Part shown: positions 32,723-42,039 of the stretch, in pieces | Position numbering within the stretch: position 1 is the first letter of the stretch | Layout of the letters: each line of letters begins with the position of its first letter | Origin: an uncultured Bacteroides sp. | GTDB lineage: Bacteria; Bacteroidota; Bacteroidia; Bacteroidales; Bacteroidaceae | Length of the DNA: 42,771 nt | Direction of reading: 5' to 3' | NCBI GenBank assembly: GCA_944320295.1 | Contig: CALUGY010000069.1 | Span: 1-42,771 of the forward strand | Notes under the pieces: model-generated | Seen by the model: the letters and a program-made list of their open reading frames with translations, nothing else | The model's database searches: none | Told to the model about the DNA's origin: nothing | Made by a program: the position numbers and the translations under genes

Positions 32723-32766
32723 AAGCCCCTCCCTGTACCCGAATAAACGGTAACAGAGAGGGGCTT
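32723..32766. terminator. Bidirectional hairpin between convergent genes
   Basis: AAGCCCCTC (32723-32731) and GAGGGGCTT (32758-32766) pair perfectly, with further pairing CTGT/ACAG and ACC/GGT inward. It lies 10 bases after the pseudouridine synthase stop and 28 bases from the stop of the convergent lipoprotein gene, so it may serve both. Confidence 0.75.
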
Positions 32767-32793
32767 GTGTTTAAGGTAAGGTTAAAGTATTAT

Positions 32794-33549
32794 TTACTTA
32801 AGATTAAGGGCATTTCTTACCGACGTAACCTCCGCCCCGGAAGATACCGTGGCTTGACGGGTACAATAATCAAACTGTGTTGATTTATCACCGCTAAAAG
32901 ACTTCCACTTCAACGTCAATTTTACAGTTTTTCCCTCGGTATCGGGCAACTGGTCCAGCCTGAAAGCGACCAAGCCATCACCTGGCACACCATATGTATC
33001 GCCATAAGCATGATGACGGAATTCCACTTCATAAGGGTCATCCGGATTTCCTGTCGATATCAGGTTGACAAAATGCGGAGTACTGTTATTATTCCACAAG
33101 GTGCGGAAACGCAAAGTCAGATAGCCATCTTCAGCGATTGTCACCCAGTCATTCACTATCTCTACCGGATCTGTTCCATATTTCTCATTGTTGTCTGTCT
33201 CGCCAAGGTTCGGAGCCATTTGTTTAGTAAGAAGACTGTCAATCCAATTAATATGGACAGCTTGATCATAATCCCCGCTCGGTTCGTCTACCGACGTATA
33301 GTTCACAAGGGCACGTACTTCCTTGTCCCCGAATGGAGATTTTGTGACGTTGGTAGGCAACAAGGTCGTTTTATCATCCAACTGCAAGAAAAAAGCATTG
33401 TCTGCTGTAGTTTTTACCGTAACCAATGCATTAGGTAACGCCTTGGTATAGGAATAATCGTCATCATTAAGGCATGATTGTAATCCAACCGTTCCAAGCA
33501 TCATGCTTGCAGCAACAAACCACTTGCAGTACTTTATTTTACTTCCCAT
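32794..33549 (-). CDS. NigD-like lipoprotein
   Basis: 251 residues. The signal ends in the lipobox VGLQSC with the acidic LNDDD after the cysteine (about residue 26), a sorting pattern compatible with surface exposure in Bacteroidetes. The following segment ALVTVKTTADNAFFLQLDDKTTLLPTNV matches in outline the N-terminal beta-barrel of NigD-like proteins (shown here only in parts: ALVTVKTT, FFLQLDDKT, LLPTNV). The C-terminal half (LTLRFRTLWNN, HFVNLIST, VEFRHHAYGD) is the usual NigD C-terminal beta domain. NigD was named from a bacteriocin-related operon, but most members have no known role. Confidence 0.75.
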   Translation of the reverse strand: MGSKIKYCKWFVAASMMLGTVGLQSCLNDDDYSYTKALPNALVTVKTTADNAFFLQLDDKTTLLPTNVTKSPFGDKEVRALVNYTSVDEPSGDYDQAVHINWIDSLLTKQMAPNLGETDNNEKYGTDPVEIVNDWVTIAEDGYLTLRFRTLWNNNSTPHFVNLISTGNPDDPYEVEFRHHAYGDTYGVPGDGLVAFRLDQLPDTEGKTVKLTLKWKSFSGDKSTQFDYCTRQATVSSGAEVTSVRNALNLK

Positions 33550-33785
33550 ACATTTTACTCTTTTAGATTAAACATTCTAATTAAAGCTACTTTATACAGG
33601 AAATGTAATCAGAAGGAAAAGACTGCATGAATAATTGTTAATTCTATCTGCCTTTTCACAAAGGCACAAAACCATAACGTGAAAACATGCAACATGTCCC
33701 CACGGCATCTTACAAAAATCAAACGTTATGGTTCAATATAAAAGCTAATTATTGGAAACATGTTCCGCACGTAATCCCGGCGTGT

Positions 33786-33834
33786 TCCGCACACGAGCGC
33801 AACACGTTCCAAGCATGAGCGCAACACATTGCGC
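33786..33834. repeat. Tandem GAGCGCAACAC repeats in the gap upstream of the NigD-like gene
   Basis: GAGCGCAACACGTTCC (33795-33810) and GAGCGCAACACATTGCGC (33817-33834) share an 11-base exact core at a period of 22. TGTTCCGCAC also occurs twice just to the left (about 33760 and 33783). The rest of the 294-base gap (33550-33843) is AT-rich with no gene and no clear promoter box. Confidence 0.5.
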
Positions 33835-33843
33835 ATTCAGGTA

Positions 33844-34749
33844 TCACCTATCCTGCATCCTGCGATACTCATTCGGAGTATAGCCTGCATTCTTCTTAAA
33901 AGCACGATTGAAGTGCTGCGGATATTGGAAACCCAATTCATAGGCTATCTGTGTAATGGTCTTGTCTGTACCCAATATCATCTCTTTAGCAAGGTCTATC
34001 ACTTTGTTCTGGATGTACTCTTGGGCTGTCTGTCCTGTTTCTTTCTTTATCAAATCACCGAAATAATTAGGAGACAAGCACATTTCACCAGCGAAATATT
34101 TTACTGTCGGCAACCCTACAGTCTGAGCACGGTTATCAGAGAAATACGTATCAAGCAATGACTCGAATTTCACCAAGAGACTCTTATTTACTGCCGAACG
34201 TGTAGTAAACTGACGGTCGTAAAAACGCATGCAATAATCAAGAAGAAGTTGTATATTTCTGGATATAAGACGTTTACTATGTTTATCAACAGAATAGGTC
34301 AACTCCCGTTTAATCTTCTCAAGACAATCTAAAAAGAGGCTCTTTTCATCTTCAGACAAATGCAACGCCTCATTCGAAGCATATGAAAAGAAAGAATATT
34401 GTTTGATTTCTTGCCCCAAAGAGGTACCTTTTATCAGATCAGGATGAAACAAAAGGCCATAACCAGAAGGAACCACCCCTTTTTTCATATCTATTGTCAC
34501 TACTTGACCAGGAGCAAAACTGGCCACCGTCCCTTCCTGATAATCATAAGGCTGTTTACCATAACGGATATCTCCGCACAAGGTATTCTTTAAGAAAAGG
34601 GCATATACGCCATAATTGAATGTAAAATGCAGGGGATGGGATGTCGTAACCTTAGACAAATCGACCACGCTCACCAACGGATGGAGAGTCTCCAATCCAA
34701 AGAAACGATTATAGCTATCTACACTATCCAGTTTAATCACTTCTTCCAT
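33844..34749 (-). CDS. AraC-family transcriptional regulator
   Basis: 301 residues. The N-terminal ~170 residues form a ligand-sensing cupin-like domain (HFTFNYGVYALF, YQEGTVASFAPGQVV). The C-terminal ~100 residues carry two helix-turn-helix units: AGEMCLSPNYFGDLIKKETG, and ITQIAYELGFQYPQHFNRAF followed by the family signature GYTPNEYRR. It is a DNA-binding activator or repressor with an unknown effector; the 'heptad' ending FNRAFKK.AG.TP is canonical. Its neighbours on the same strand are rmuC upstream (60 bases) and the NigD-like lipoprotein downstream (294 bases); its target could be that lipoprotein gene, but no site is demonstrated. Confidence 0.88.
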   Translation of the reverse strand: MEEVIKLDSVDSYNRFFGLETLHPLVSVVDLSKVTTSHPLHFTFNYGVYALFLKNTLCGDIRYGKQPYDYQEGTVASFAPGQVVTIDMKKGVVPSGYGLLFHPDLIKGTSLGQEIKQYSFFSYASNEALHLSEDEKSLFLDCLEKIKRELTYSVDKHSKRLISRNIQLLLDYCMRFYDRQFTTRSAVNKSLLVKFESLLDTYFSDNRAQTVGLPTVKYFAGEMCLSPNYFGDLIKKETGQTAQEYIQNKVIDLAKEMILGTDKTITQIAYELGFQYPQHFNRAFKKNAGYTPNEYRRMQDR

Positions 34750-34809
34750 AAAACAAATTCTTTCCTATTCTGCAAAACATTATATACTTCCAGAAGCAAC
34801 ACAACAGCC

Positions 34810-36024
34810 TCATGCCTCCGTATCTCCATCATCCTCATCTTTCGGGAGCAAACGAGGAGAGATTTTCTTTTTGGGACTCAGACTCATGTTTCTCAACATT
34901 TCGGCTTGGCGTACCACACTTCCGTTCCCTTCAGAAAGTTGGTTCAATGCACGTTCATAGCTCTGCTGGGCGGATGACAATTTATCGCCAATGGCAAGGA
35001 ACGTATCTGTAAATCCCACTACTTTTTCATATAACGCCGTACCGCGTTTCACAATAGCTTCCACATTTTTCACCTGGCTCTCACGCTTCCACAAATCGAG
35101 GGACAAACGCAAAGCACTAATCAAATTGGTCGGGCTCATGAGGACAACCTTCTTACGGTAAGCATATTCCCAAAGCGTGGAATCGGCCTGCACAGCCAAC
35201 AGATAAGCCCCTTCTGTCGGGATAAACATCATGACAAAATCTGGAGCCTTTACATCGTAATGCGAGTAATCCTTGCGACTCAACTCATCTATGTGAGCAC
35301 GCACCGACTGCAAGTGTGCCTTAAGTTGGCGATTTTGCTCGGCTTTATCTTGTGTGGCAGTATAAGCTGCATACGCAGTAAGCGATACTTTAGAATCGAT
35401 AATCATCTCCCTGTCATCCGGATAACGTACTATGACATCGGGCTGCATACGGCTGCCACTCTCCTCATTGGTCAATGGTTCACCCTGCTCATCTTTTAAA
35501 ATCTCTTGACGAAAATAATGTTCCCCTTCTATCAACCCCGAAGCCTGCAAAATACGCTCCAGAATCATCTCTCCCCAATTCCCTTGCATCTTCGAATCGC
35601 CTTTCAAAGCACGTGTCAAGTTATTGGCTTCCTCACTAAGGCGCATGTTAAGTTCTACCAAATCCTTAATCCGCTCACTTAATGAGAAACGTTCTTTAGC
35701 TTCCGTGTTATAGACTTGTTCCACTTTATCACGAAAATCTTTCAACTTATCTCCCAACGGACGTAACAAGTTGTCCAGTTGCTCTGCATTCAACCGCTTG
35801 AAATCTTCGGCCTTGCTTTGAAAGATACGATTTGAAAGATTTTCAAACTCGACATTCATGCGTTTCTGTAAAGCTTCAGTCTCTTCGGCAGAATGTTTCA
35901 AGAGTTCATTTTCCTTTTGTAACGCAAGGTTTCCCGCTTTCAATGCCGCACATTTCCGGTCGGCCACAAGATAACCGATGAAACAACCTACCAGGATACC
36001 AATAAAAAGCAACAACACCTCCAT
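34810..36024 (-). CDS. rmuC: DNA recombination protein RmuC
   Basis: 404 residues. An N-terminal membrane anchor (VLLLFIGILVGCFIGYLVA) is followed by a long coiled coil (about 25-130). The RmuC nuclease-like domain spans about 135-370, with GNWGEMILERILQASGL, IDSKVSLTAY, FIPTEGAYLLAV and SPTNLISALR. RmuC limits inversion between short inverted repeats and is thought to have a restriction-endonuclease-like fold. The final residues are acidic (DEDDGDTEA). It lies 35 bases after map and is probably cotranscribed with it. Confidence 0.92.
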   Translation of the reverse strand: MEVLLLFIGILVGCFIGYLVADRKCAALKAGNLALQKENELLKHSAEETEALQKRMNVEFENLSNRIFQSKAEDFKRLNAEQLDNLLRPLGDKLKDFRDKVEQVYNTEAKERFSLSERIKDLVELNMRLSEEANNLTRALKGDSKMQGNWGEMILERILQASGLIEGEHYFRQEILKDEQGEPLTNEESGSRMQPDVIVRYPDDREMIIDSKVSLTAYAAYTATQDKAEQNRQLKAHLQSVRAHIDELSRKDYSHYDVKAPDFVMMFIPTEGAYLLAVQADSTLWEYAYRKKVVLMSPTNLISALRLSLDLWKRESQVKNVEAIVKRGTALYEKVVGFTDTFLAIGDKLSSAQQSYERALNQLSEGNGSVVRQAEMLRNMSLSPKKKISPRLLPKDEDDGDTEA

Positions 36025-36059
36025 ATTACCATTTTTGTCACATCATTGTTTCCGTAATA

Positions 36060-36923
36060 TTATTCCGTCAAGATTTCATTCCCGTCTTCGGTTATCAGGA
36101 TTTGACTCTCCCATTGGGCAGATGGTTGCCCATCGGCAGTAAATACCGTCCAACCATCATCTTCATCAATAAACACCTCATAAGTACCCATGTTTATCAT
36201 CGGCTCTATGGTAAACGTCATGCCGGGAACGATGAGCATTCCTGTGCCCCGGCGCCCGAAATGTTCCACATCCGGTTCCTCATGAAACTTCACGCCACAT
36301 CCATGACCGCACAAATCGCGCACTACACTATAACCATTACGTTCTGCATGTTCCTGTATCGCCGCGCCTACATCGCCTAAACGGGTCCAAGGCTGGGCGG
36401 CTTTTACCCCAATGTCGCGGCACTCCTTGGTCACCTGCACAAGACGGCGCATTTCGGGGCTGACTTCACCTATCAGAAACATGCGCGATGCATCCGCGAA
36501 ATATCCTTTATAAATAGTAGAAACATCGACGTTGACAATATCCCCGCTTCTCAAAAACTCTTTGGTAGAAGGTATGCCATGACATACCACGTCATTAATG
36601 CTTGTACAAACACTTTTAGGAAATCCTTCATACAGGAAAGGAGCCGGAATGGCATCATGATCGGTAGTGAAACAATACACCATATGGTCTATCTCGGCCG
36701 TACTCATGCCTTCACGGATATTCTCGGAGAGATAATCAAGAAGGGCGGTATTGATCTTTGCACTTTCACGGATGCCAGCCATTTGTTCCGGGGTACGCAG
36801 CAAATGGCGTTGCGGCAACCTGTAACCTTCACGCCTATAATGTTGCAGTTTCGCTTCGACATCATCCGAATAGCTTTTAGGAGTAAAACGCGCTCCATGC
36901 ACGAACTTTTTCATAATTTCCAT
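36060..36923 (-). CDS. map: Methionine aminopeptidase, type I
   Basis: 287 residues from the ATG at 36923; the ATG at 36914 (MKKFVHG) is an alternative. The predicted transcription start only about 10 bases before 36923 slightly favours the inner one. The enzyme removes the initiator methionine from new proteins. The five metal ligands are all present: Asp133, Asp144, His207, Glu240 and Glu272. A ~45-residue N-terminal extension precedes the pita-bread fold, as in other Bacteroidetes Map proteins. It has its own promoter, separate from tilS, and is followed by rmuC. Confidence 0.95.
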   Translation of the reverse strand: MEIMKKFVHGARFTPKSYSDDVEAKLQHYRREGYRLPQRHLLRTPEQMAGIRESAKINTALLDYLSENIREGMSTAEIDHMVYCFTTDHDAIPAPFLYEGFPKSVCTSINDVVCHGIPSTKEFLRSGDIVNVDVSTIYKGYFADASRMFLIGEVSPEMRRLVQVTKECRDIGVKAAQPWTRLGDVGAAIQEHAERNGYSVVRDLCGHGCGVKFHEEPDVEHFGRRGTGMLIVPGMTFTIEPMINMGTYEVFIDEDDGWTVFTADGQPSAQWESQILITEDGNEILTE

Positions 36924-36939
36924 CTTAATTTACCAGATA

Positions 36940-36967
36940 CAAAAATAGCCAATTTATACAGGTCAAA
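36940..36967 (-). promoter_or_regulatory. map promoter
   Basis: On the minus strand TTTG (36967-36964), 16 bases, TATTTTTG (36947-36940). The spacing is a little short, but the box sits at the right distance from the start codon. Confidence 0.55.
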
Positions 36968-37023
36968 ATAAAGCCTTGACTTTTCTTAACGCAAGTACAA
37001 CATAAGACTATGATTTCATCTAC

Positions 37024-38298
37024 TCATTTGTTCTTACACGTCACTATGAGTATGCGCCGGGTAGAAGAAGTTATCCGGAAACGGTTATCAAGCCTTTCTC
37101 CTACCAACCAAACAATATCATTGCCGGAACAAAGCACCCATAAGCACTCTTTCTGCGAAAGGGAGAACTTGCGGTCAGTCAGGTAATCGCTTACCTTTTT
37201 CTTTCCAGTCATACCGAAAGGCACAAACACATCACCATGCTCCCAACGGCGTAAAGCAAGAGGGAGCGAAAGTCTGTCTGCATCCAAACATGCAATATCC
37301 GATGTACGAGAAATTACAAAATCAGGAGTATATTCGCGTTCTTCCATATCCAATGAAGGCGGAAGCCCCTCGGTTACAGGTTCTAAAAGAAGTGACTCTC
37401 TGTCTTTAATCACACGCCAACCGGAAGCGAGGAAAAACTTTCCCGGCTGCCCGTCCAATGAACGATAAATATCACCAACCTGTGCGGCATTGAATCCTAA
37501 AGGGTGTAATATTTCGAACAATACTGCCTTGGGAGAAGGCTCCTTCAAAAGAAGAGGAATGGATATGGTACGACCGTCACGGCAAATACGCCGGACAGCT
37601 TCACCCATCGCATGGCAATAAACATCGTATGCTTCAGACAGGTGTCCTGCCGTTTTCAAAACACTTTCTTTTGCATTCGGAACAATGCCTTGCATCATAG
37701 GCAAAAGGTTAAGACGGATTTTATTGCGCAAATACTCATCTTCCAGATTGGTACTGTCTGTCACATAATCCTGTCCGATACGTTTCAAATATTCTTCAAT
37801 CTCTTGCCGATCCACGCACAACAAGGGACGAACCACATATCCGTTTTTAGCACGTATACCTTGTAAGCCTGCAATGCCTGTACCACGTAGCAAATTGAGC
37901 AAAAAGGTCTCGACACTATCATCGCGATGATGCGCGACAGCAATAGCACAACAATCCAACCCCTCGCGCAACTGCTCGAACCAAGTATAGCGCAATTCCC
38001 TGGCTGCCATTTCAATGGAGATGTGTTTGCGCTGGGCCTCCTTAAACGTATCAAAACGGACTACATGGAGAGGGACATGCAATTCATCGCACAAATCACG
38101 AACAAAGGCCTCATCTCTATCCGATTCCTCTCCACGCAACAGGAAGTTACAATGGGCAGCCTCGCATCTATAACCCAAAGCAAGAAGCACCCGTAGCAAA
38201 GCCACGGAATCTGCCCCGCCACTCAGGGCCACAAGAACTTTTGCCTGCTGCGGCAAAAGTGACTTTTGCTGTATATAATGAGCAACTTCCTTTTCCAT
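37024..38298 (-). CDS. tilS: tRNA(Ile)-lysidine synthase
   Basis: 424 residues. It joins lysine to C34 of the CAT-anticodon tRNA-Ile using ATP, which switches both codon reading and charging. The PP-loop SGGADS is at residues 26-31, followed by the [15 protein letters not shown] block and the [18 protein letters not shown] signature that defines TilS. The C-terminal third contains the substrate-recognition domains and the family ending [24 protein letters not shown]. It lies 74 bases downstream of tRNA-Thr on the same strand, separated by the terminator of that tRNA. Confidence 0.94.
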   Translation of the reverse strand: MEKEVAHYIQQKSLLPQQAKVLVALSGGADSVALLRVLLALGYRCEAAHCNFLLRGEESDRDEAFVRDLCDELHVPLHVVRFDTFKEAQRKHISIEMAARELRYTWFEQLREGLDCCAIAVAHHRDDSVETFLLNLLRGTGIAGLQGIRAKNGYVVRPLLCVDRQEIEEYLKRIGQDYVTDSTNLEDEYLRNKIRLNLLPMMQGIVPNAKESVLKTAGHLSEAYDVYCHAMGEAVRRICRDGRTISIPLLLKEPSPKAVLFEILHPLGFNAAQVGDIYRSLDGQPGKFFLASGWRVIKDRESLLLEPVTEGLPPSLDMEEREYTPDFVISRTSDIACLDADRLSLPLALRRWEHGDVFVPFGMTGKKKVSDYLTDRKFSLSQKECLWVLCSGNDIVWLVGERLDNRFRITSSTRRILIVTCKNK

Positions 38299-38336
38299 AC
38301 GGCAGCGAATTTAAGTCTTTATCCTATGCTCTAAAC

Positions 38337-38371
38337 AAAAAAGGACACATCATACTACTCTGATGTATCCT
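38337..38371 (-). terminator. Terminator of tRNA-Thr
   Basis: AGGACACATCA (38342-38352) and TGATGTATCCT (38361-38371) pair with one mismatch. On the minus strand the hairpin is followed by six T's. Confidence 0.8.
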
Positions 38372-38377
38372 CTTGAG

Positions 38378-38450
<73 letters not shown>

Positions 38451-38476
38451 ATATATTTGCTTCTTTTTACGGGGTG

Positions 38477-38506
38477 CAAAGGTACAACTTTCTTGGAAAC
38501 TACAAA
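38477..38506 (-). promoter_or_regulatory. tRNA-Thr promoter
   Basis: On the minus strand TTTG (38506-38503), 18 bases, TACCTTTG (38484-38477), about 25 bases from the mature tRNA 5' end. It has the same -7 sequence as the tRNA-Pro promoter. Confidence 0.75.
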
Positions 38507-38652
38507 AGAAATATATGTTTTTTTGAAGATATTCTTTAACCCGACTTCAAACATCCTTTCACATTGGCTCAAAATAAAACAAAGCCGACATGGATACTCT
38601 TGCATATCTCACGGATTTTGACGAATATTGCGGCCGATAGACAGGATAATCT

Positions 38653-40698
38653 ATGAACAAGTTCGAATTGGTGTCAAACTACCAGCCTACGGGTGACCAA
38701 CCGGAAGCCATAGCACAGTTGACCGAAGGGGTGAAACAGGGCCTCCCCGCACAGACTTTGCTGGGAGTAACGGGGTCGGGAAAGACGTTTACCATAGCTA
38801 ACGTGATAGCCCGCATCAACAAGCCGACCTTAGTGCTGAGCCACAACAAGACGTTGGCGGCACAGCTATACAGCGAGTTCAAAGGTTTCTTTCCCCACAA
38901 TGCCGTAGAGTTTTACGTTTCTTATTACGATTACTATCAACCGGAAGCTTACTTGCCATCGACCGACACATATATAGAAAAAGACCTCGCCATCAACGAC
39001 GAAATAGACAAATTGAGATTGGCCGCGACATCTTCACTGCTTTCCGGCAGGAAAGACGTAGTGGTAGTATCTTCCGTCTCTTGCATATATGGCATGGGAA
39101 ATCCAGCGGATTTCTACAATAATGTGATAGAAGTAACACGAGGAAAGACTTTCAGCCGAAATGTATTCCTGCGTAACCTTGTGGACAGTCTGTATGTACG
39201 TAACGATGTGGATTTGCAGCGCGGGCGCTTTCGGGTGAAAGGAGACACCATAGACATCTTCCTGGCATATGCAGACAACCTGCTACGGATTGAATTCTGG
39301 GGAGACGAGATAGACAACATAGAAGAAGTGGAGCCGATAAGTGGAGTTACCGTAGTCACATATGACAACTATAAGATTTATCCTGCAAACTTGTTCATGA
39401 CAAGCAAGGAAACCATGGAAAAAGCCCTGCACGACATTGCTGAAGACATGCAAAAACAGGTACACTTTTTCGAAGAAGAAGGAAGAATGCTTGAAGCCAA
39501 ACGGTTACAAGAACGTGTGAGTTACGACATGGAAATGTTACGTGAACTAGGACATTGCTCCGGCATAGAAAACTACTCGCGATACTTCGATGGACGGAAA
39601 CCCGGTACACGGCCATACTGCCTGCTCGACTTTTTCCCTGAAGATTTCCTGATTGTCATAGACGAAAGTCATGTAAGCGTGCCGCAACTTCGTGCCATGT
39701 ATGGGGGCGACCTTGCCCGCAAGACAAATCTTGTGGAATACGGATTCCGTCTACCCGCTGCCAAGGACAACCGACCGCTCAAATTCGAAGAATTCGAGGA
39801 GATGGCCAAACAAATCATATTCGTCAGCGCGACACCAGCTGAATACGAACTGATGAGATCGGAAGGCGTGGTAGTGGAACAGGTCATCCGCCCGACCGGA
39901 TTACTAGATCCTGTCATCGAAGTACGCCCAAGCCATAACCAAGTGGACGACCTGATGGAAGAGATACATTTGCGAACCGAACGCAATGAGCGAGTGTTGG
40001 TCACTACGTTGACCAAACGCATGGCGGAAGAACTGACCGAATACCTGTTAGACAACGGAGTGAGATGTAACTATATTCATAGTGATGTGGATACCATGGA
40101 ACGCGTACAAATCATGGCAGACTTGCGCGAAGGAGTGTACGACGTATTAGTAGGAGTCAACCTCTTACGTGAGGGGCTGGACTTCCCGGAAGTATCGCTC
40201 GTAGCTATACTTGATGCAGACAAAGAAGGGTTTCTCCGCTCGCAACGTTCACTAACACAAACGGCCGGACGTGCGGCCCGCAACGTGGACGGAAGGGTTA
40301 TCATGTATGCCGACCGCATAACCGACAGTATGCGGCTCACCATAGAAGAGACCAACCGCCGGAGAGAGAAACAGTTACGTTACAACGAAGAACATGGTAT
40401 CACTCCGCAAGCCATACAAAAGAAGAAAATGATTAATGTATTTGCCGAAATACAAGGCAACGCGCCAGCCGGAATGAAAGGCCCAAAGAGTCATCCATAC
40501 GCCAAACAATCTGAATCACCGATTCTTGCTGTGGCCGACCCCATCGTGAAATACATGAAAAAGGAAGATTTGCAACGCAGCATAGCACGCACGAAGAAAC
40601 TGATGCAAGAAGCAGCCAAACGTTTGGACTTCCTCGAAGCCGCCCAGTATCGCGACGAATTGCTAAAACTCGAAGAAATACTCCAAACAAAAGAATAA
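38653..40698 (+). CDS. uvrB: Excinuclease ABC subunit B
   Basis: 681 residues. UvrB is the damage-verifying helicase-like subunit of nucleotide excision repair; it is loaded by UvrA and then recruits UvrC. Walker A is GVTGSGKT (38-45). The beta-hairpin that clamps DNA includes [18 protein letters not shown]. The DEAD-like box is IDESH, and helicase motifs include [19 protein letters not shown]. The C-terminal UVR domain (about 643-678, [20 protein letters not shown]) binds UvrC. No clear promoter box is visible in the 200 bases upstream. Confidence 0.97.
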   Translation: MNKFELVSNYQPTGDQPEAIAQLTEGVKQGLPAQTLLGVTGSGKTFTIANVIARINKPTLVLSHNKTLAAQLYSEFKGFFPHNAVEFYVSYYDYYQPEAYLPSTDTYIEKDLAINDEIDKLRLAATSSLLSGRKDVVVVSSVSCIYGMGNPADFYNNVIEVTRGKTFSRNVFLRNLVDSLYVRNDVDLQRGRFRVKGDTIDIFLAYADNLLRIEFWGDEIDNIEEVEPISGVTVVTYDNYKIYPANLFMTSKETMEKALHDIAEDMQKQVHFFEEEGRMLEAKRLQERVSYDMEMLRELGHCSGIENYSRYFDGRKPGTRPYCLLDFFPEDFLIVIDESHVSVPQLRAMYGGDLARKTNLVEYGFRLPAAKDNRPLKFEEFEEMAKQIIFVSATPAEYELMRSEGVVVEQVIRPTGLLDPVIEVRPSHNQVDDLMEEIHLRTERNERVLVTTLTKRMAEELTEYLLDNGVRCNYIHSDVDTMERVQIMADLREGVYDVLVGVNLLREGLDFPEVSLVAILDADKEGFLRSQRSLTQTAGRAARNVDGRVIMYADRITDSMRLTIEETNRRREKQLRYNEEHGITPQAIQKKKMINVFAEIQGNAPAGMKGPKSHPYAKQSESPILAVADPIVKYMKKEDLQRSIARTKKLMQEAAKRLDFLEAAQYRDELLKLEEILQTKE

Positions 40699-40704
40699 AA
40701 AACA

Positions 40705-40785
40705 TAACTATGGACTTTACTGCGCCAAAGTCCATAGTTAGAAATGCCAAGTCCATTTTTAAGATAGCCAAAGTGGCACTTGGCA
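40705..40785. terminator. Hairpin plus three imperfect tandem units between uvrB and the AraC gene
   Basis: TAACTATGGACTTT (40705-40718) and AAAGTCCATAGTTA (40727-40740) form a perfect 14-bp stem with an 8-base loop. Read on the minus strand it is followed by a T-rich run, so it could terminate the convergent AraC gene; it may also stop uvrB. Three related units starting GCCAAAGTCC, GCCAAGTCC and GCCAAAGTGG begin at about 40724, 40746 and 40767 (period about 21-22). A second hairpin, TGCCAAGT/ACTTGGCA, spans 40745-40785. Confidence 0.65.
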
Positions 40786-40796
40786 CACGGTATCAT

Positions 40797-41654
40797 TCAA
40801 GCCTTTTCTGACATCTGCCTCCTGTAGGCCTGGGGAGATACGCCCGTATAGTGTTTGAAATACTTTCCGAAAAACGATTGTGTAGGAAAATGCAGATGGA
40901 AAGCTATCTCTTTTATACTCATGCTACTTGTCTCAAGCAAACGTTTCGCTTCGGTAATGACCAACTGGATAATCCAGAAAGAGGCGCTATTCCCGGACTG
41001 CTCCTTGATTACCGATGAAAAATACCTCTCGCTCAAATGTTGCAAAGAAGCATAAAACGCCACATTGCGCTCCTGCTTATAATACCGGTACAACGCCATC
41101 ACAAAGTTCTGGAAAATCGTCTCCTTCTTTCCCTGTGGCAAAGCATGTATCGCCATCTGTCCGAAATAGATGTACAGTATCTCATAACACAACGCTTGGC
41201 AAGAAGATTTCAGGATTTCCCAATACAACTCTTGCCGCAATGCCGGAAGTTTTTCTGTCTGGAAAGCGGCATTTATCCTTTCATAGAGGATTGTGATGGT
41301 TTGTTCCACATGAGTACATTGCCTGTCCGGCAAATACACACAAGGATTGGCACGTATGTACAAAATACCCTCCACACTAAGCACTTTGGATACAATAGGC
41401 AAAATGTAGTCCAACGAACTAGACATGACAAAACCGTCCGTTCCGTCATCACATTCCAATACGACAAAAGGGGTGAAAGGTTGACGTATATATAAATGCC
41501 CCCTGCAAAGATGGCAAGTCTGCCGGCCATCTGTTACCGTTATGTGCCCCCTCGTACAAAAGAAAAAGCCACTCCGCACAAGCTCGAACAGATGCTTCTT
41601 ATCACTTATCTTATCATCGGACAACATGAAGAGTTGAAAAGGAAGAGTATCCAT
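40797..41654 (-). CDS. AraC-family transcriptional regulator, divergent from the Cache-ABM gene
   Basis: 285 residues. The N-terminal part (about 1-180) is a sensor domain with cysteines (CHLCRGHLYIRQPFTPFV) and a helical region, without a recognised ligand. The C-terminal DNA-binding domain has two helix-turn-helix units: LQHLSERYFSSVIKEQSGNS, and SMSIKEIAFHLHFPTQSFFG followed by the signature YTGVSPQAYRRQM. The -7 box TACTTTTG (41705-41698) is about 44 bases upstream of its ATG. It shares a 385-base intergenic region with the divergent gene at 42040, which makes that gene a natural candidate target. Confidence 0.85.
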   Translation of the reverse strand: MDTLPFQLFMLSDDKISDKKHLFELVRSGFFFCTRGHITVTDGRQTCHLCRGHLYIRQPFTPFVVLECDDGTDGFVMSSSLDYILPIVSKVLSVEGILYIRANPCVYLPDRQCTHVEQTITILYERINAAFQTEKLPALRQELYWEILKSSCQALCYEILYIYFGQMAIHALPQGKKETIFQNFVMALYRYYKQERNVAFYASLQHLSERYFSSVIKEQSGNSASFWIIQLVITEAKRLLETSSMSIKEIAFHLHFPTQSFFGKYFKHYTGVSPQAYRRQMSEKA

Positions 41655-41851
41655 GGTTCTTTACATGCATAAAATAAGAGAACAAACTCTACTGACACAA
41701 AAGTACAAAAAGAATCCTATGGAGAAGAAGGAACTGGCATTTTTATCAAAAAACAGAACGATAGTAAAATAGGAATATATTAGGAATAAGCTACTTATGA
41801 GCCTTCCTCAAAGAACGAGGTAATGGCTTGGCAACAGACCTAAATTCTGCG

Positions 41852-41895
41852 ATTTGCAGTACATTTCTGTCAAAACAACTCTTTGTACTGCAAAT
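41852..41895. promoter_or_regulatory. Perfect 12-bp inverted repeat in the AraC / Cache-ABM intergenic region
   Basis: ATTTGCAGTACA (41852-41863) and TGTACTGCAAAT (41884-41895) are exact inverted copies separated by 20 bases, so centres are 32 bases apart (three helical turns). A second palindrome, ACCTTGA/TCAAGGT (41902-41908, 41914-41920), follows. The region 41655-42039 holds no gene; these sites are good operator candidates. Alternatively the first could be a hairpin in RNA. Confidence 0.5.
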
Positions 41896-41986
41896 ATACA
41901 TACCTTGAATGAATCAAGGTGTAATCAATCTCTTATTTTTGTAGTGAAATTGCATTTGAATTGTTAGAATAGCAATTTTCGGGTCA

Positions 41987-42014
41987 TTGTTTAGAAGATA
42001 GTGCAGTAACTTTG
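41987..42014 (+). promoter_or_regulatory. Promoter of the Cache-ABM gene
   Basis: TTG (41987-41989), 17 bases, TAACTTTG (42007-42014). The -7 box fits TANNTTTG. The predicted leader is about 20 bases. Confidence 0.65.
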
Positions 42015-42039
42015 CACCACAATCTAAAAGCAAAACGGT

